From Streptomyces parvus (GTDB lineage: Bacteria; Actinomycetota; Actinomycetes; Streptomycetales; Streptomycetaceae), in contig NZ_CP135078.1 in NCBI RefSeq assembly GCF_032121415.1, forward strand, positions 124,001 through 188,000: a stretch of 64,000 bases of DNA, in the 5' to 3' direction. The notes below the pieces were generated by a model, which ran no database searches, was not told the DNA's origin, and was given only the letters and a program-made list of their open reading frames with translations. Shown in pieces: positions 17,851-26,501 of this stretch (the stretch's first letter is position 1; every line of letters starts with the position of its first letter). Made by a program: the position numbers and the translations under genes.

Positions 17851-19196
17851 GGATCGACCCGCCCGGCCCGCCCCTCCGGGCGCTTCCGGGACTGCTGAGA
17901 AAGCTGGCGGTGGACCGACTCGGCATGATGAAGGACGCAGCCGAGCTCGGGGACGCCGTCCGCGTCTCCATGGGGCCCAAGAAGCTGTACATCTTCAACC
18001 GCCCCGACTACGCCAAGCACGTCCTGGCGGACAACAGCGACAACTACCACAAGGGCATCGGTCTGGTGCAGTCCCGCCGGGTGCTGGGCGACGGACTGCT
18101 CACCAGTGACGGTGAGACGTGGCGCGAACAGCGCAGGATCGTGCAGCCGGCGTTCAAACCGGGCCGCATCAACCAGCAGGCGGCCGCCGTCGCCGAGGAG
18201 GCGGCCAAGCTGGTCGCCCTACTGCGCGGTCACGAGGGGGGCGGTCCCGTGGACGTTCTCCAGGAGGTCACCGGTCTCACCCTCGGCGTGCTGGGCCGAA
18301 CCCTGCTCGACTCGGACCTCACCGCGCACGAGTCGCTCGCCCACTCCTTCGAGGAGGTCCAGGACCAGGCCATGCTGGAAATGGTGAGCCAGGGCATGGT
18401 GCCGGCCTGGCTGCCGCTGCCTCCGCAGGCGCGTTTCCGGCGCGCCCGCCGGGAGCTGTACCGGGTGGCCGACCTGCTGGTGGCCGACCGGCGCTCCAGG
18501 ATGGCCGACGGGGAGCCGGGTGACGACGCGCTGTCCCGGATCATCGTCGCTGCGGACAGGCGGCGGGGCGACCCCGCCCGGGCTCGCGGCAGGCTGCGCG
18601 AGGAACTGGTTACCCTGCTGCTGGCGGGCCACGAGACCACTGCCAGTACGCTCGGCTGGACCCTGCATCTGCTGGAACGTCACCCCGAGGCGCGGGACCG
18701 GGTCCGCGCCGAGGCCCGTGCCGCCCTCGGCGACGGCGTCCCCGGACCGGAGGACCTGCATCGGCTGACGTACACGACGATGGTGGTGCAGGAGGCGATG
18801 CGGCTGTTCCCTCCCGTGTGGATCCTGCCCAGGGTGGCCCAGCAGCGCGATGTGGTCGGCGGCTACACGGTGTCCGCCGGATCGGATGTGCTGGTCTGCC
18901 CGTACATCATGCACCGCCATCCGGGCCTGTGGGAGGATCCCGAGCGCTTCGACCCCGAGCGGTTCGAACCCGGGCAGATGGCCGACCGGCCCCGGTACGC
19001 GTACATCCCGTTCGGCGCGGGGCCCCGATTCTGCGTCGGCAGCAACCTCGGGATGATGGAGGCGGTGTTCGTCACGGCCCTGGTCACCCGCGATCTCGAT
19101 CTGCGTACCGTCGCCGGACACCGGGCGGTTGCCGAACCCATGCTCTCCCTGCGGATGCGCGGAGGGCTACCGATGACGGTGAGTACGGCGAGTTGA
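17847..19196 (+). CDS. sgcE7: Cytochrome P450 (SgcE7-like)
   Basis: Encodes 449 residues. The I-helix motif LLLAGHETTAST, the K-helix EAMRLFPPV and the haem loop FGAGPRFCVGS with Cys396 are all intact. The overall pattern (long ERFDPERFEP segment, PFGAGPRFC) is the class E/CYP102-like type rather than the typical short actinobacterial class. In C-1027 the P450 in this position belongs to the genes conserved in 9-membered enediyne clusters and is expected to oxidise the core. It is translationally coupled to the flavin reductase. The last 113 bp overlap the convergent AraC-type gene on the other strand. Confidence 0.93.
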   Translation: MRIDPPGPPLRALPGLLRKLAVDRLGMMKDAAELGDAVRVSMGPKKLYIFNRPDYAKHVLADNSDNYHKGIGLVQSRRVLGDGLLTSDGETWREQRRIVQPAFKPGRINQQAAAVAEEAAKLVALLRGHEGGGPVDVLQEVTGLTLGVLGRTLLDSDLTAHESLAHSFEEVQDQAMLEMVSQGMVPAWLPLPPQARFRRARRELYRVADLLVADRRSRMADGEPGDDALSRIIVAADRRRGDPARARGRLREELVTLLLAGHETTASTLGWTLHLLERHPEARDRVRAEARAALGDGVPGPEDLHRLTYTTMVVQEAMRLFPPVWILPRVAQQRDVVGGYTVSAGSDVLVCPYIMHRHPGLWEDPERFDPERFEPGQMADRPRYAYIPFGAGPRFCVGSNLGMMEAVFVTALVTRDLDLRTVAGHRAVAEPMLSLRMRGGLPMTVSTAS

Positions 19197-19938
19197 GGCG
19201 GCTCTCGAGCGCGAAGTGGGCCAGCAGGACCGGTGGATCGAGGGCGTCCACCGCGCGCAGGAGGATGTCCGCCGGCCGGAGCAGGGCACCGGGGTGCACC
19301 ACGAGCGGTCCGCTGTGCCCGAGCAGCAGCGGTTCGGAGTCGAGCCGGTGCGGCCGGTGTCCGGCGGGGAAGGAGTGGACCAGGATGTGCCAGGTGCCCA
19401 CGGGCACGTCCCGGAGCTCGAAGGCCCCGGGGCTCTCCATGATGGTCCAGCGCGCCGGGCGGCCCTGGCGCACCCTGCCGGGGAACAGGCCCACGAAGAT
19501 CCTTCCGGGCCTGTCACCTGGGGCGGAATGGATGCGGCCGCGCACGGAGAGGTTGTGCGCGGTGGGAGTGATACGGGTCGCGGCGGAGGGGAATCCCGGC
19601 TGCACACCGCCGAAGTCGCGATAGGCGCTCGGGGAAAGTCCCACACAGGCTTTGAACCGCGAACTGAAGGTACCGACACTGCTGTAGCCGACCTGGCTGC
19701 TGATATCGGCCACGCTGAGTGCAGTGTGCACCAGAAGTCTCTTGGCCTCCTGAATCCGTAAGGCGGACAGGAAACGTCCGGGAGAGGTACCGGTGACTTC
19801 GCGGAAGATGCGGGTGAAATGGAACTTGCTGAACATCGCCGTGCGCGCCATGTCATCGATCGTGAGGTTCTGACCGAGGTTGACGTGCATGTACTCGACG
19901 ACCCGGCGGACCGCGTCCTCGATGGTGTTCGTGGTCAC
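19084..19938 (-). CDS. sgcR2: AraC/XylS-family regulator (SgcR2-like), contains TTA codon
   Basis: Encodes 284 residues from a GTG with AGGGAG five bases upstream. The AraC DNA-binding domain is N-terminal here (about 4-110): VVEYMHVNLGQNLTIDDMA, MFSKFHFTRIFREVTGTSPGRF, and VGYSSVGTFSSRFKACVGLSPSAYR. The C-terminal half (about 130-284) is a beta-rich domain resembling no sensor I can name. A TTA leucine codon occurs at 19761-19759, so translation probably depends on the bldA tRNA in a Streptomyces host. It follows the StrR-like gene by 25 bp, as sgcR2 follows sgcR1 in C-1027. Its end overlaps the convergent P450 gene by 113 bp. Confidence 0.9.
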   Translation of the reverse strand: MTTNTIEDAVRRVVEYMHVNLGQNLTIDDMARTAMFSKFHFTRIFREVTGTSPGRFLSALRIQEAKRLLVHTALSVADISSQVGYSSVGTFSSRFKACVGLSPSAYRDFGGVQPGFPSAATRITPTAHNLSVRGRIHSAPGDRPGRIFVGLFPGRVRQGRPARWTIMESPGAFELRDVPVGTWHILVHSFPAGHRPHRLDSEPLLLGHSGPLVVHPGALLRPADILLRAVDALDPPVLLAHFALESRLNSPYSPSSVALRASAGRAWVRQPPGVRRRYADRDRG

Positions 19939-19963
19939 CGTAACTCCCTGTCGAAGTAGGCCG

Positions 19964-21043
19964 TCAACGGCGAGTTGGCTGAGTGGTACGGAGTCCGGAG
20001 CCGTCGGCCGCGGCGCTGTGCCTGCGCCGGACCATCTCCTCGGCGAACCGGTGCCAGGCGTCCGAGCAGTGCTGCGCCAGCTCCGCCATCGAGTCGACGC
20101 AGTGGGCCGGGACCGCGTCCGCGCGCCGGCGCCACGCCTCGTCGACGACGAACCGGTTGTGCAGCCAGCGCATGAGTTCGCGCCCCTGGTCGGAGTGGCG
20201 CAGGGAGGGGTCGTTGGAGAGCTTGCGCAGTGCCTCCAGGGGCGCCCGGGACCGCGGTGACACCGGCGGCCTGCCGGCGACAGCGGGCGGCACCTTCGGG
20301 CTCGGCCGGGCGGCCGGGCCGACGGGCGGCTTGGCCGTCGCCTGCTTCTGCCGGGCGGGCCCCGCCTCCAGCATCGCGCTCTGCCGGTTCTGCGGAACCG
20401 GGTCCTCGCCACGCAGCAGCCGGCGGCGGACGTCGTGCGCCGTGCCCAGCGACAGTCCCGTCTGCTCGACGACGGAGCGCAACGGGAGGGCCGGGTCCTG
20501 GGTCAGCAGTGCGGCCGCATGCAGGCGTTCGGCGGTGCGGTCCAACGGGTGGATGCGGCCGTCCGCCCCGGTGCGCATGTTCAGCAGCGGAGAACCCGCG
20601 GCTGAACACGTCCGTACCCCCGCCACGGTCTTGGCGTCGAGCCCGACGTGTGCGGCGACCGCGCGGTCGGACAGGGTCGGGTGGGAGGCCAGTATGCGGG
20701 CCGCGGCGGTCTTGCGGTCGGCCACCGACAACGGCAGGCCGTTGGTGATGTTCGCCGCGACGGAACGCAGGAACACCTGCTCCTCGGCCCCATCGAAGAA
20801 TGTGACCTCGACAGTGTCCAGCCCCTTCAGGCGGGCCGCGCCGATGCGGTGCATGCCGTCGACGACCCGCATGGTCGGGCGGTGTACCAGGACCGGCGGC
20901 AGGGACGCGTATACGGTCGCGAGGCGCTGCACATGGGAACGATCGATTCCGTTCAGGCGCGGGGAATCGGCGGGAATGAGTTCATCGATCCGTACGACAC
21001 GGCGTGAACGCTCTACGGCGCGTTGGGCAGAGTCACTTTTCAC
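19964..21043 (-). CDS. sgcR1: StrR/ParB-type pathway activator (SgcR1-like)
   Basis: Encodes 359 residues from GTG. The N-terminal ParB/Srx-like domain has LPPVLVHRPTMRVVDGMHRIGAARLKG, then a linker with ANITNGLPLSVADRKTAAARIL and a helix-turn-helix (LSDRAVAAHVGLDAKTVAGVR). This is the StrR group of antibiotic cluster activators, which bind inverted repeats containing GTTCGA-like half-sites. A long Pro/Ala-rich linker (about 225-270) leads to a C-terminal helical region. Together with the AraC-type gene downstream it forms a two-regulator operon like sgcR1-sgcR2. The 257 bp upstream, divergent from the SgcE8-like gene, carry TCGAAC-type sequences near 21247 that could be its own sites. Confidence 0.9.
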   Translation of the reverse strand: MKSDSAQRAVERSRRVVRIDELIPADSPRLNGIDRSHVQRLATVYASLPPVLVHRPTMRVVDGMHRIGAARLKGLDTVEVTFFDGAEEQVFLRSVAANITNGLPLSVADRKTAAARILASHPTLSDRAVAAHVGLDAKTVAGVRTCSAAGSPLLNMRTGADGRIHPLDRTAERLHAAALLTQDPALPLRSVVEQTGLSLGTAHDVRRRLLRGEDPVPQNRQSAMLEAGPARQKQATAKPPVGPAARPSPKVPPAVAGRPPVSPRSRAPLEALRKLSNDPSLRHSDQGRELMRWLHNRFVVDEAWRRRADAVPAHCVDSMAELAQHCSDAWHRFAEEMVRRRHSAAADGSGLRTTQPTRR

Positions 21044-21190
21044 GTTTCCCCCAAGACATGAGACCAGGGCTCACTTCCACATGCGGTGCCCGTGCAGAAG
21101 CTTTTCCACGTGCAGGTGATGAAGACATCCGTGCGGTCAGACTAGTGAGCCGCTCGCCCGCGCGTGTAATCCATCCGCCGCTTCGCGCCA

Positions 21191-21256
21191 ACTCCGTGGA
21201 GTCGGTTTCAAGGTCGCCTCGACTTTGGCTAGTTGCTTGAACCGGTCGAACGAACC
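21191..21256. promoter_or_regulatory. Divergent promoter region with repeat motifs
   Basis: Between the StrR-like gene and the SgcE8-like gene. It holds the inverted repeat ACTCC-GT-GGAGT (21191-21202), AGTTGCTTGA (21231-21240), similar to the GAGTTGCTTCAC sites at 5584 and 23622, and GGTCGAACGAAC (21244-21255), similar to StrR-type half-sites. These mark the likely control region for two transcripts. Confidence 0.35.
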
Positions 21257-21300
21257 TAGCTTTCTCCTCGCCGCAAGGCATCCCACTCCGGACTGCGAGA

Positions 21301-21891
21301 ATGGAGAGCGAGTTGCGCGACGACAATGAGCGAGGGGCGCCGGCCGGCGATATCCGGACCATGACCCTGGAGGCCTACGCCGACACGATCGTCCCGGGCC
21401 AGAAGCGCTTCGCGGACGACCGGGCCATCGCGGGAGTGTCCACCGGCGGTGGCGCCGTCCAGGCGGGAGCACTGGAGCTCCTGCAATGGGATGCGACCGG
21501 CATCCACGAGGGCCTGGACGACCTGGTGCGTCTGGTGAACGAGCACGCGCTGGCCTACGCGGCGGAGCGGCGCCTGACTCCCGACCCGACGGTCCCGCCC
21601 TTCGTGGCGCTCGACTACCCGGACCGGGCCGCGCTGATCCAGCGGCTGACGACACCCGGCCACCCCGAGAAGGAGTTCTGGGTGCTGCTGTCCCTCTTCT
21701 GCAACATGGCCTTCGATTCGGCCGCGCACCTCAACACGGCACAAGCGATGGAGGACGGCCACCCGGGGCTGGAGGCCATGGGCCTGAGCATGCCGGACGC
21801 CGACGGCCTGTGGCGCTTTCAGGATTACAGCTACAGGCGTGAGTTCGCCCGCCTCCACCCCGACACCACATCCACCGGGAGCCCCGCATGA
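21301..21891 (+). CDS. sgcE8: SgcE8-like protein (gluconate dehydrogenase subunit 3-like)
   Basis: Encodes 196 residues. The pattern (TMTLEAYADTIVPGQKRF, a helical middle and FWVLLSLFCNMAFDSA) resembles DUF5987/gluconate 2-dehydrogenase subunit 3-like small proteins that pair with GMC-type flavoenzymes. Its ATGA overlap with the downstream GMC oxidoreductase gene supports a two-subunit enzyme. In C-1027 the corresponding sgcE8-sgcE9 pair is part of the gene set shared by 9-membered enediynes. The substrate is not known. The ATG at 21301 gives the longest frame; the well-conserved part starts near residue 20, so a later start is possible. Confidence 0.75.
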   Translation: MESELRDDNERGAPAGDIRTMTLEAYADTIVPGQKRFADDRAIAGVSTGGGAVQAGALELLQWDATGIHEGLDDLVRLVNEHALAYAAERRLTPDPTVPPFVALDYPDRAALIQRLTTPGHPEKEFWVLLSLFCNMAFDSAAHLNTAQAMEDGHPGLEAMGLSMPDADGLWRFQDYSYRREFARLHPDTTSTGSPA

Positions 21892-23543
21892 GCACCACGG
21901 CCGAGCGCACTGACGTGCTCGTCATCGGCAGCGGATTCGGCGGTGCCATCGCCGCGTACCACCTGGCGGCGGGGGGCGCCGACGTCACAGTCCTGGAACG
22001 CGGTCCGTGGCTGGAGAGCAAGGAGTTCGAACACGACTACAAGCTCGGCTCCTCGTACACCCGGGCGTTCGACTTCACTGTCGGGGACGGCATGAGCATC
22101 CTCGGCGGGAACTGTGTGGGTGGCGGCAGCGTCGTCTACTTCGCCGCGATGCCCCGCGCCCCGCGCTTCGTCTTCGACCGACAGGGGTCCATAGGACGCC
22201 GGATGTGGCCGCAGGCGGTGAGCCGCGACACCCTGGACCCCTGGTACGACCGTGTCGAGGAGTCCCTGTCCGTGACCCGGCAGGACTGGAACGACGTGAG
22301 TTACGCCGGCGGACTCTGGGCCGCGGCGTGCAACCACGCCGGCCGCACCGCCAACCCCCTCGCCGTCGCCATCGACAACACCAAATGCGTGAACTGCAAC
22401 TGGATGATGGCGGGCTGCCGCTTCGAGGCCAAGCAGTCCCTGCTGGTCAACTACCTGCCCGCCGCCATCGCCCATGGTGCGCGTATCCGGCCGCTGCACG
22501 AGGTCCAGCACCTCTCACGCACCCCCGAGGGCTCCTACCGGGTGCACTACAACGTCGTGCACGACGACGACTACCGCCTCCAGGCGGGCAGCGGCGTCAT
22601 CGAGGCGAAGATCGTGGTCATGGCGGCCGGCGCGGGCGCGACCCCGGTGATCCTCCAGCGCAGCGAGGCTCACCTGGGCACAATGCCACGAGCGGTCGGA
22701 CGCTACTTCTCCGGCAACGGTGAGCGGCTCAACACCGCCATTATCGACGAGGCCAAGGCGGCCGAGCTGTTCGGCCTGGACCGGGGCGATGGGCTGGCCT
22801 ATGCGGCCAACCAGATCGGCAAGGGACCCACCGTGGCGAGCTGGGACAGGCTGGACGGCTCGTTGCCCGAGTTCTCCCGCTACTCCCTGGAGCAGCTCTA
22901 CTTCCCGCCGGGCCTCGGCACGATCCTCGCCCAGGTGCCCGGCGCCACCGGCCCCTCCTGGTTCGGCAAGGAGAAGAAGGAGATCCTGAAGCAGTGGACC
23001 TCCTGGCTCACGATCTTCACGATGATCGAGGACGACAACGAAGGCGTCTTCGGCCCCCCTCCCGCCACCGGCAACGCCCACCGCATCTCCCAGCAGATGC
23101 TGGGCCGGGGCAACCTGCGCTACGAGCCGACGAAGAACACCCTTGGCGCCTGGGCCGCCTCCGACGCCGAGGTCAAGGAGATCCTGGAGAAGGACGGCCT
23201 GGCCAAGGTCATGCCTTGGACCAACGACCTGGTCGGTGCGTACACCGTCCACCCGCTCTCCTCCTGCCGGATGGGCGACGACCCGCACACATCCGCCCTG
23301 GACGACAGCAACGAACTCCGTGACCACCCGGGGATCTTCGTCACCGACGGCTCATCGGTGCCCGGCGCGCTGACGGTCAACCCCGCGATGACCATCGCGG
23401 CGCTCGCCGAACGCGCGATGCCGGGGATCGTGCGCGCCGCGCAGAGCCGGGGGATCTCCGTCACCTACGGCGCACCGGCCCCCGACGGCTCCACGAGCGG
23501 CCGCAGCAGGGTCCTTCCCCTGCTGCCGTCGGCACGCGGCTGA
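21888..23543 (+). CDS. sgcE9: FAD-dependent GMC-type oxidoreductase (SgcE9-like)
   Basis: Encodes 551 residues. An N-terminal Rossmann motif VLVIGSGFGGAIAAYHL with VLERG at the end of beta-2 binds FAD. Cholesterol-oxidase-like features follow: GGNCVGGGSVVYFAAMPRAP, a Cys-rich stretch NTKCVNCNWMMAGCRFEA (about 164-182), and the C-terminal VHPLSSCRMGDD and VTDGSSVPGALTVNPAMTIAALAER. The Cys-rich stretch is unusual and could bind an iron-sulphur cluster or form disulphides. It is coupled to the small SgcE8-like protein by a 4-bp overlap. In C-1027 the equivalent protein is assigned to core maturation without a proved substrate. Confidence 0.9.
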   Translation: MSTTAERTDVLVIGSGFGGAIAAYHLAAGGADVTVLERGPWLESKEFEHDYKLGSSYTRAFDFTVGDGMSILGGNCVGGGSVVYFAAMPRAPRFVFDRQGSIGRRMWPQAVSRDTLDPWYDRVEESLSVTRQDWNDVSYAGGLWAAACNHAGRTANPLAVAIDNTKCVNCNWMMAGCRFEAKQSLLVNYLPAAIAHGARIRPLHEVQHLSRTPEGSYRVHYNVVHDDDYRLQAGSGVIEAKIVVMAAGAGATPVILQRSEAHLGTMPRAVGRYFSGNGERLNTAIIDEAKAAELFGLDRGDGLAYAANQIGKGPTVASWDRLDGSLPEFSRYSLEQLYFPPGLGTILAQVPGATGPSWFGKEKKEILKQWTSWLTIFTMIEDDNEGVFGPPPATGNAHRISQQMLGRGNLRYEPTKNTLGAWAASDAEVKEILEKDGLAKVMPWTNDLVGAYTVHPLSSCRMGDDPHTSALDDSNELRDHPGIFVTDGSSVPGALTVNPAMTIAALAERAMPGIVRAAQSRGISVTYGAPAPDGSTSGRSRVLPLLPSARG

Positions 23544-23621
23544 TCCCGCGCCGGCCGGCGCCCCGTCCGCGCTCTCCGCCCGGAGCGCGGGCCACCGACC
23601 CCGCAGGTCCTCGCGGCCAGT

Positions 23622-23640
23622 GAGTTGCTTCACGCAACTC
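23622..23640. promoter_or_regulatory. GAGTTGC-N5-GCAACTC inverted repeat before thioesterase gene
   Basis: Perfect 7-bp arms around TTCAC, 38 bp before the thioesterase start. Its left 12 bases are the same as the minus-strand motif at 5584-5595 in front of the HxlR-type gene, and AGTTGCTTGA at 21231 is similar. Recurrence in three control regions favours an operator over a terminator for the upstream gene. Confidence 0.45.
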
Positions 23641-23678
23641 GGTGCGATGACCGGCCCCGACCAGAAGGGCACAGACCG

Positions 23679-24149
23679 ATGACCGCGACGACCCCTGACT
23701 ACTTCGAGCTCCGCCACACCGTCGGCTTCGAGGAGACGAACCTCGTCGGCAATGTCTACTACGTCAACTACCTTCGCTGGCAGGGCCGTTGCCGGGAGCT
23801 CTTCCTGAAGGAGAGGGCGCCTTCGGTGCTCGCCGAGGTCCAGGAGGACCTCAAGCTCTTCACACTCAAGGTGGACTGCGAGTTCTTCGCCGAGATCACC
23901 GCCTTCGACGAGCTGTCGATCCGCATGAGGCTCTCGGAGCTGCGGCAGACCCAGCTGGAGTTCACCTTCGACTACATCAAGCTGACCGACGACGGCGGCG
24001 AGACCCTGGTGGCGCGGGGACGACAGCGCATCGCCTGCATGCGGGGCCCCAACACAGCGACCGTGCCGACCCTGATACCCGAAGCCCTGGCCGAGGCGCT
24101 CGCGCCCTATTCCGCCCGGGCCGGCTCCTACGCGGGACGCGCCGCCTAG
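23679..24149 (+). CDS. sgcE10: Enediyne hotdog thioesterase (TEBC, SgcE10-like)
   Basis: Encodes 156 residues from the ATG at 23679. It is a single hotdog domain of the 4-hydroxybenzoyl-CoA thioesterase type with the enediyne signature FEETNLVGNVYYVNYLRWQGRCRELFL, followed by VDCEFFAEITAFDELSIRMR. It releases the polyene or polyenone product from the PKSE ACP; in SgcE10 and related enzymes an Arg/Glu pair rather than Asp does the catalysis, and an Arg is present in WQGRCRE. It is one of the five genes of the minimal enediyne cassette, here 6.5 kb away from the PKS rather than adjacent. Confidence 0.95.
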   Translation: MTATTPDYFELRHTVGFEETNLVGNVYYVNYLRWQGRCRELFLKERAPSVLAEVQEDLKLFTLKVDCEFFAEITAFDELSIRMRLSELRQTQLEFTFDYIKLTDDGGETLVARGRQRIACMRGPNTATVPTLIPEALAEALAPYSARAGSYAGRAA

Positions 24150-24304
24150 GTCCCCCGCCCGGATCACGCGGGGCTCTCGAAGCCCGGCACACCGCTCGGG
24201 TGCTCTCTCGCCGACGCTCCGCGACCGCTCTCCGCCGACTGACCCGGCCCACCCGGTGGGCCACCCGTCCCAGCCCGGAACACACTCTGTGAAGGAAGTA
24301 CGAG

Positions 24305-25108
24305 ATGAATACGCTCGACGTCGTCCTCAAGCACCTGGCAACCGACATCGAGGAGCTGGCGCAGCTGGTCGAGAAGATCGACGACGACGCCTGGACCACT
24401 CCGACGCCGGCGCCCGGCTGGACGGTCACCGACCAGATCGCCCACCTCACCTTCGTCTTCAACCTGGCCAGGACCGCGGCGGCGGCACCATCGGAGTTCA
24501 AGGCGGTCACGGCTGCCGCGGCCGGCAACTTCGACGGAGCGGTGAACGCGGCCCTGGAGCAGTTCAAGGGCTTCCCGCCGCGGGAACTGCTCACCCGCTT
24601 CAGGGACACGGGCCGGGCCTCGGTCGAGGCACTCGCCGCGGTGCCCGCCGACCAGGTGGTTCCGTGGCTGGTCAATCCGCTGCCGCCGGTCGTCCTGGGC
24701 TGCGCCGGGATCATGGAGGTGTTCGCCCACGGCCAGGACGTCGCCGACGCCCTGGGAGTCCGGCGCACGCCCACGGAGCGGCTTCGCAATATCGTCGACT
24801 TCGCCTGGCTGACACGCGACTTCGGCTACGAGTCCCACGGTCTGACCCCGCCGGCCGCCCCGTTCCGCTTCGAGCTCACCGCCCCCTCGGGCGAGGTCTG
24901 GACGGTCGGCCCCCAGGACGCCGACGAGACGATCAGCGGTCCCGCGCACGACTTCTGCCTGCTGGTCACCCGCCGCCGCCACCGCGACGACCTCGCCCTG
25001 ACCGCGTCGGGTCAGGAGGCGGAGAAGTGGCTGGACATCGCGCAGGCCTACCGAGGTCCGGCGGGCGAGGGGCGCAGGCCCGGACAGTTCGCGGCGACCG
25101 GGAGCTGA
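24305..25108 (+). CDS. TIGR03084-like metal-binding DinB-fold protein
   Basis: Encodes 267 residues from ATG with GAAGGA upstream. The N-terminal half is a DinB/mycothiol-dependent maleylpyruvate isomerase-like four-helix bundle (PTPAPGWTVTDQIAHLTFVFNLA and VFAHGQDVADALG, with His residues H97-type positions replaced by context-specific ones), and the C-terminal half has the ELTAPSGEVWTVGPQDAD and FCLLVTRRRHRDDLALTASG blocks typical of the TIGR03084 group. Such proteins bind a divalent metal and may use mycothiol. Members are common in enediyne and other actinobacterial clusters, where detoxification or thiol transfer has been proposed but not shown. It ends the run that starts at 21301. Confidence 0.8.
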   Translation: MNTLDVVLKHLATDIEELAQLVEKIDDDAWTTPTPAPGWTVTDQIAHLTFVFNLARTAAAAPSEFKAVTAAAAGNFDGAVNAALEQFKGFPPRELLTRFRDTGRASVEALAAVPADQVVPWLVNPLPPVVLGCAGIMEVFAHGQDVADALGVRRTPTERLRNIVDFAWLTRDFGYESHGLTPPAAPFRFELTAPSGEVWTVGPQDADETISGPAHDFCLLVTRRRHRDDLALTASGQEAEKWLDIAQAYRGPAGEGRRPGQFAATGS

Positions 25109-25155
25109 CCGGCGCTCCGGGTCCGGTGCCGTGCGACTCGTGGACCCACGGCGGG

Positions 25156-26139
25156 TCAGTATGCCTGGTGGACGGCGGCTTCGGCGGGCTCCCGGTCCCG
25201 GCCGATGTCGGCCAGGGCGTGGAGCACCATCGGCGGGTTGTCGGCCAGCCTCCGCAGCAGGGGAAGCCACCAGTTCACCCCGTAGGTCGCGTGGATGCGG
25301 CAGGGGCGGCCCGCCACCCGGTGGCGGCGCAGCAGATCGGGCCGGACACCGTAGAGCATCTCGATGTCCTGGACGTGTTCGAGCAGACCACGCTCCTGCG
25401 CCCCGGCCAGGACCTCGGCGTCCTGCGTGGCCAGACTCAGCTCGACGCCCCGGTCCACGAGAAGCTCCGCCAGGTCCAGATACCGGTCGTCGAGAGCGGG
25501 GCCCCGCAACAGGGCGGTGCCCGCGGGTTCGGCCGAGGAGCCCATGACCAACCGCACGGTGCGGCCCGGCGCCGCCACCGCCATGGCGTCGTCCCCCGTG
25601 CGGTGCAGGTGCGCCTGAAGCGTGATTCCCAGGTTGTCGTAGCGGGTCACCAGGGCGTCGTGGACGGCCAGGACGGTGTCGATGTCCTCGGAACCCTCCA
25701 CGAGGAGGACGATTTCACTCCCGCGGAGCGCCGCGGCGGCCGCCAGCCGCCCGGCGTTGCGCAGGGCCGCCCCGGCCGAGTGGGCGAGGCCGATCCGGGA
25801 GAGATCCAGACCGATCCGGTCGGGGGCCGGTTCCTGATCGAGCAAGCTCAGATGCTCTTGGACCACGTGCTCCGCACGAACGGCGTCGATGGTTCCCTGA
25901 TCGGGGCCGACGAACTCCGCGCTCACCCGGTACCCCCGGGAGCGCAGCCGGACGGCCTGCTCGAAGAACCCCGCGCGGTCCGGGGCGAGCACGTAGCGGC
26001 GGGCGGCGGGGAAGAGCATGTCCCGCAGTGCCGAGGAGGGCGCGGCGAAAGCGGTCCGGCACCGCGCGTCGCCGGCCAGCCGCCGCAGTCCCTCGGCCGC
26101 CGCCTCCAGCAGGGCACGCTGGGACATGTCGTGGTTCAC
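25156..26139 (-). CDS. Proline dehydrogenase-like flavoenzyme
   Basis: Encodes 327 residues from a GTG with GAGG seven bases upstream; an ATG four codons later is possible. The sequence follows the PutA/ProDH TIM barrel: YRVSAEFVGPDQGT, IGLDLSRIGL, EIVLLVEGSEDIDTVL, LGITLQAHLHRTGDD, VRLVMGSS, and the C-terminal ATYGVNWWLPLLRRLADNP block that forms part of the FAD/proline site. Monofunctional ProDH oxidises proline to pyrroline-5-carboxylate. Similar genes occur in some enediyne clusters with no known role. Its upstream region (26140-26550) carries several GGCAA/TTGCC inverted repeats shared with neighbouring genes, so it likely belongs to the regulon of the XRE-type protein. Confidence 0.85.
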   Translation of the reverse strand: MNHDMSQRALLEAAAEGLRRLAGDARCRTAFAAPSSALRDMLFPAARRYVLAPDRAGFFEQAVRLRSRGYRVSAEFVGPDQGTIDAVRAEHVVQEHLSLLDQEPAPDRIGLDLSRIGLAHSAGAALRNAGRLAAAAALRGSEIVLLVEGSEDIDTVLAVHDALVTRYDNLGITLQAHLHRTGDDAMAVAAPGRTVRLVMGSSAEPAGTALLRGPALDDRYLDLAELLVDRGVELSLATQDAEVLAGAQERGLLEHVQDIEMLYGVRPDLLRRHRVAGRPCRIHATYGVNWWLPLLRRLADNPPMVLHALADIGRDREPAEAAVHQAY

Positions 26140-26334
26140 GGCTGGGCCTCGGCCTTCTTCTCGGTGGGAGCCTGCTACTGCCAGGGCCGCTGTACCGGTC
26201 AGCGGGCGCACACCGGCGCCTTGTTCCGCGCGGTGCGGCCCGTCGGCCGGGCGACGAGGAACCGGAACCGGGCCGGTGCCCCACCCCCCATGGGTCGGTG
26301 GGTGTCCGGGACGGACAGACATGTACCAGTTTTC

Positions 26335-26370
26335 GGCAAAGTTTTGCCATGTTGGCAAGCATTGGTTGCC
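26335..26370. promoter_or_regulatory. Operator-like GGCAA/TTGCC repeats upstream of proline dehydrogenase
   Basis: Two inverted repeats in tandem: GGCAA-AGTT-TTGCC (26335-26348) and GGCAA-N7-TTGCC (26354-26370). The 14-bp form with a 4-bp spacer recurs at 26488 and, with one mismatch, at 28109 and 28835. It lies about 200 bp before the proline dehydrogenase start and is a candidate binding site of the XRE-TPR regulator. Confidence 0.55.
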
Positions 26371-26487
26371 TGACCAACACACCAGCACTGGCGAGCATCC
26401 TCGCCGATCAACTCGATGTTTCCCATATGGCCGCCCGAGGTCGGAGGAGGCTACCTGGCTTGCATATCAGCACGCCCCTCCAGTAAA

Positions 26488-26501
26488 GGCAAGCAATTGC
26501 C
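26488..26501. promoter_or_regulatory. Operator-like GGCAA-N4-TTGCC site
   Basis: GGCAA-GCAA-TTGCC has perfect 5-bp arms and the same spacing as the site at 26335. It lies 50 bp before a well-placed GGGAGG-N4-ATG at 26551 that opens no believable gene, and 350 bp before the proline dehydrogenase start on the other strand. Confidence 0.5.
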
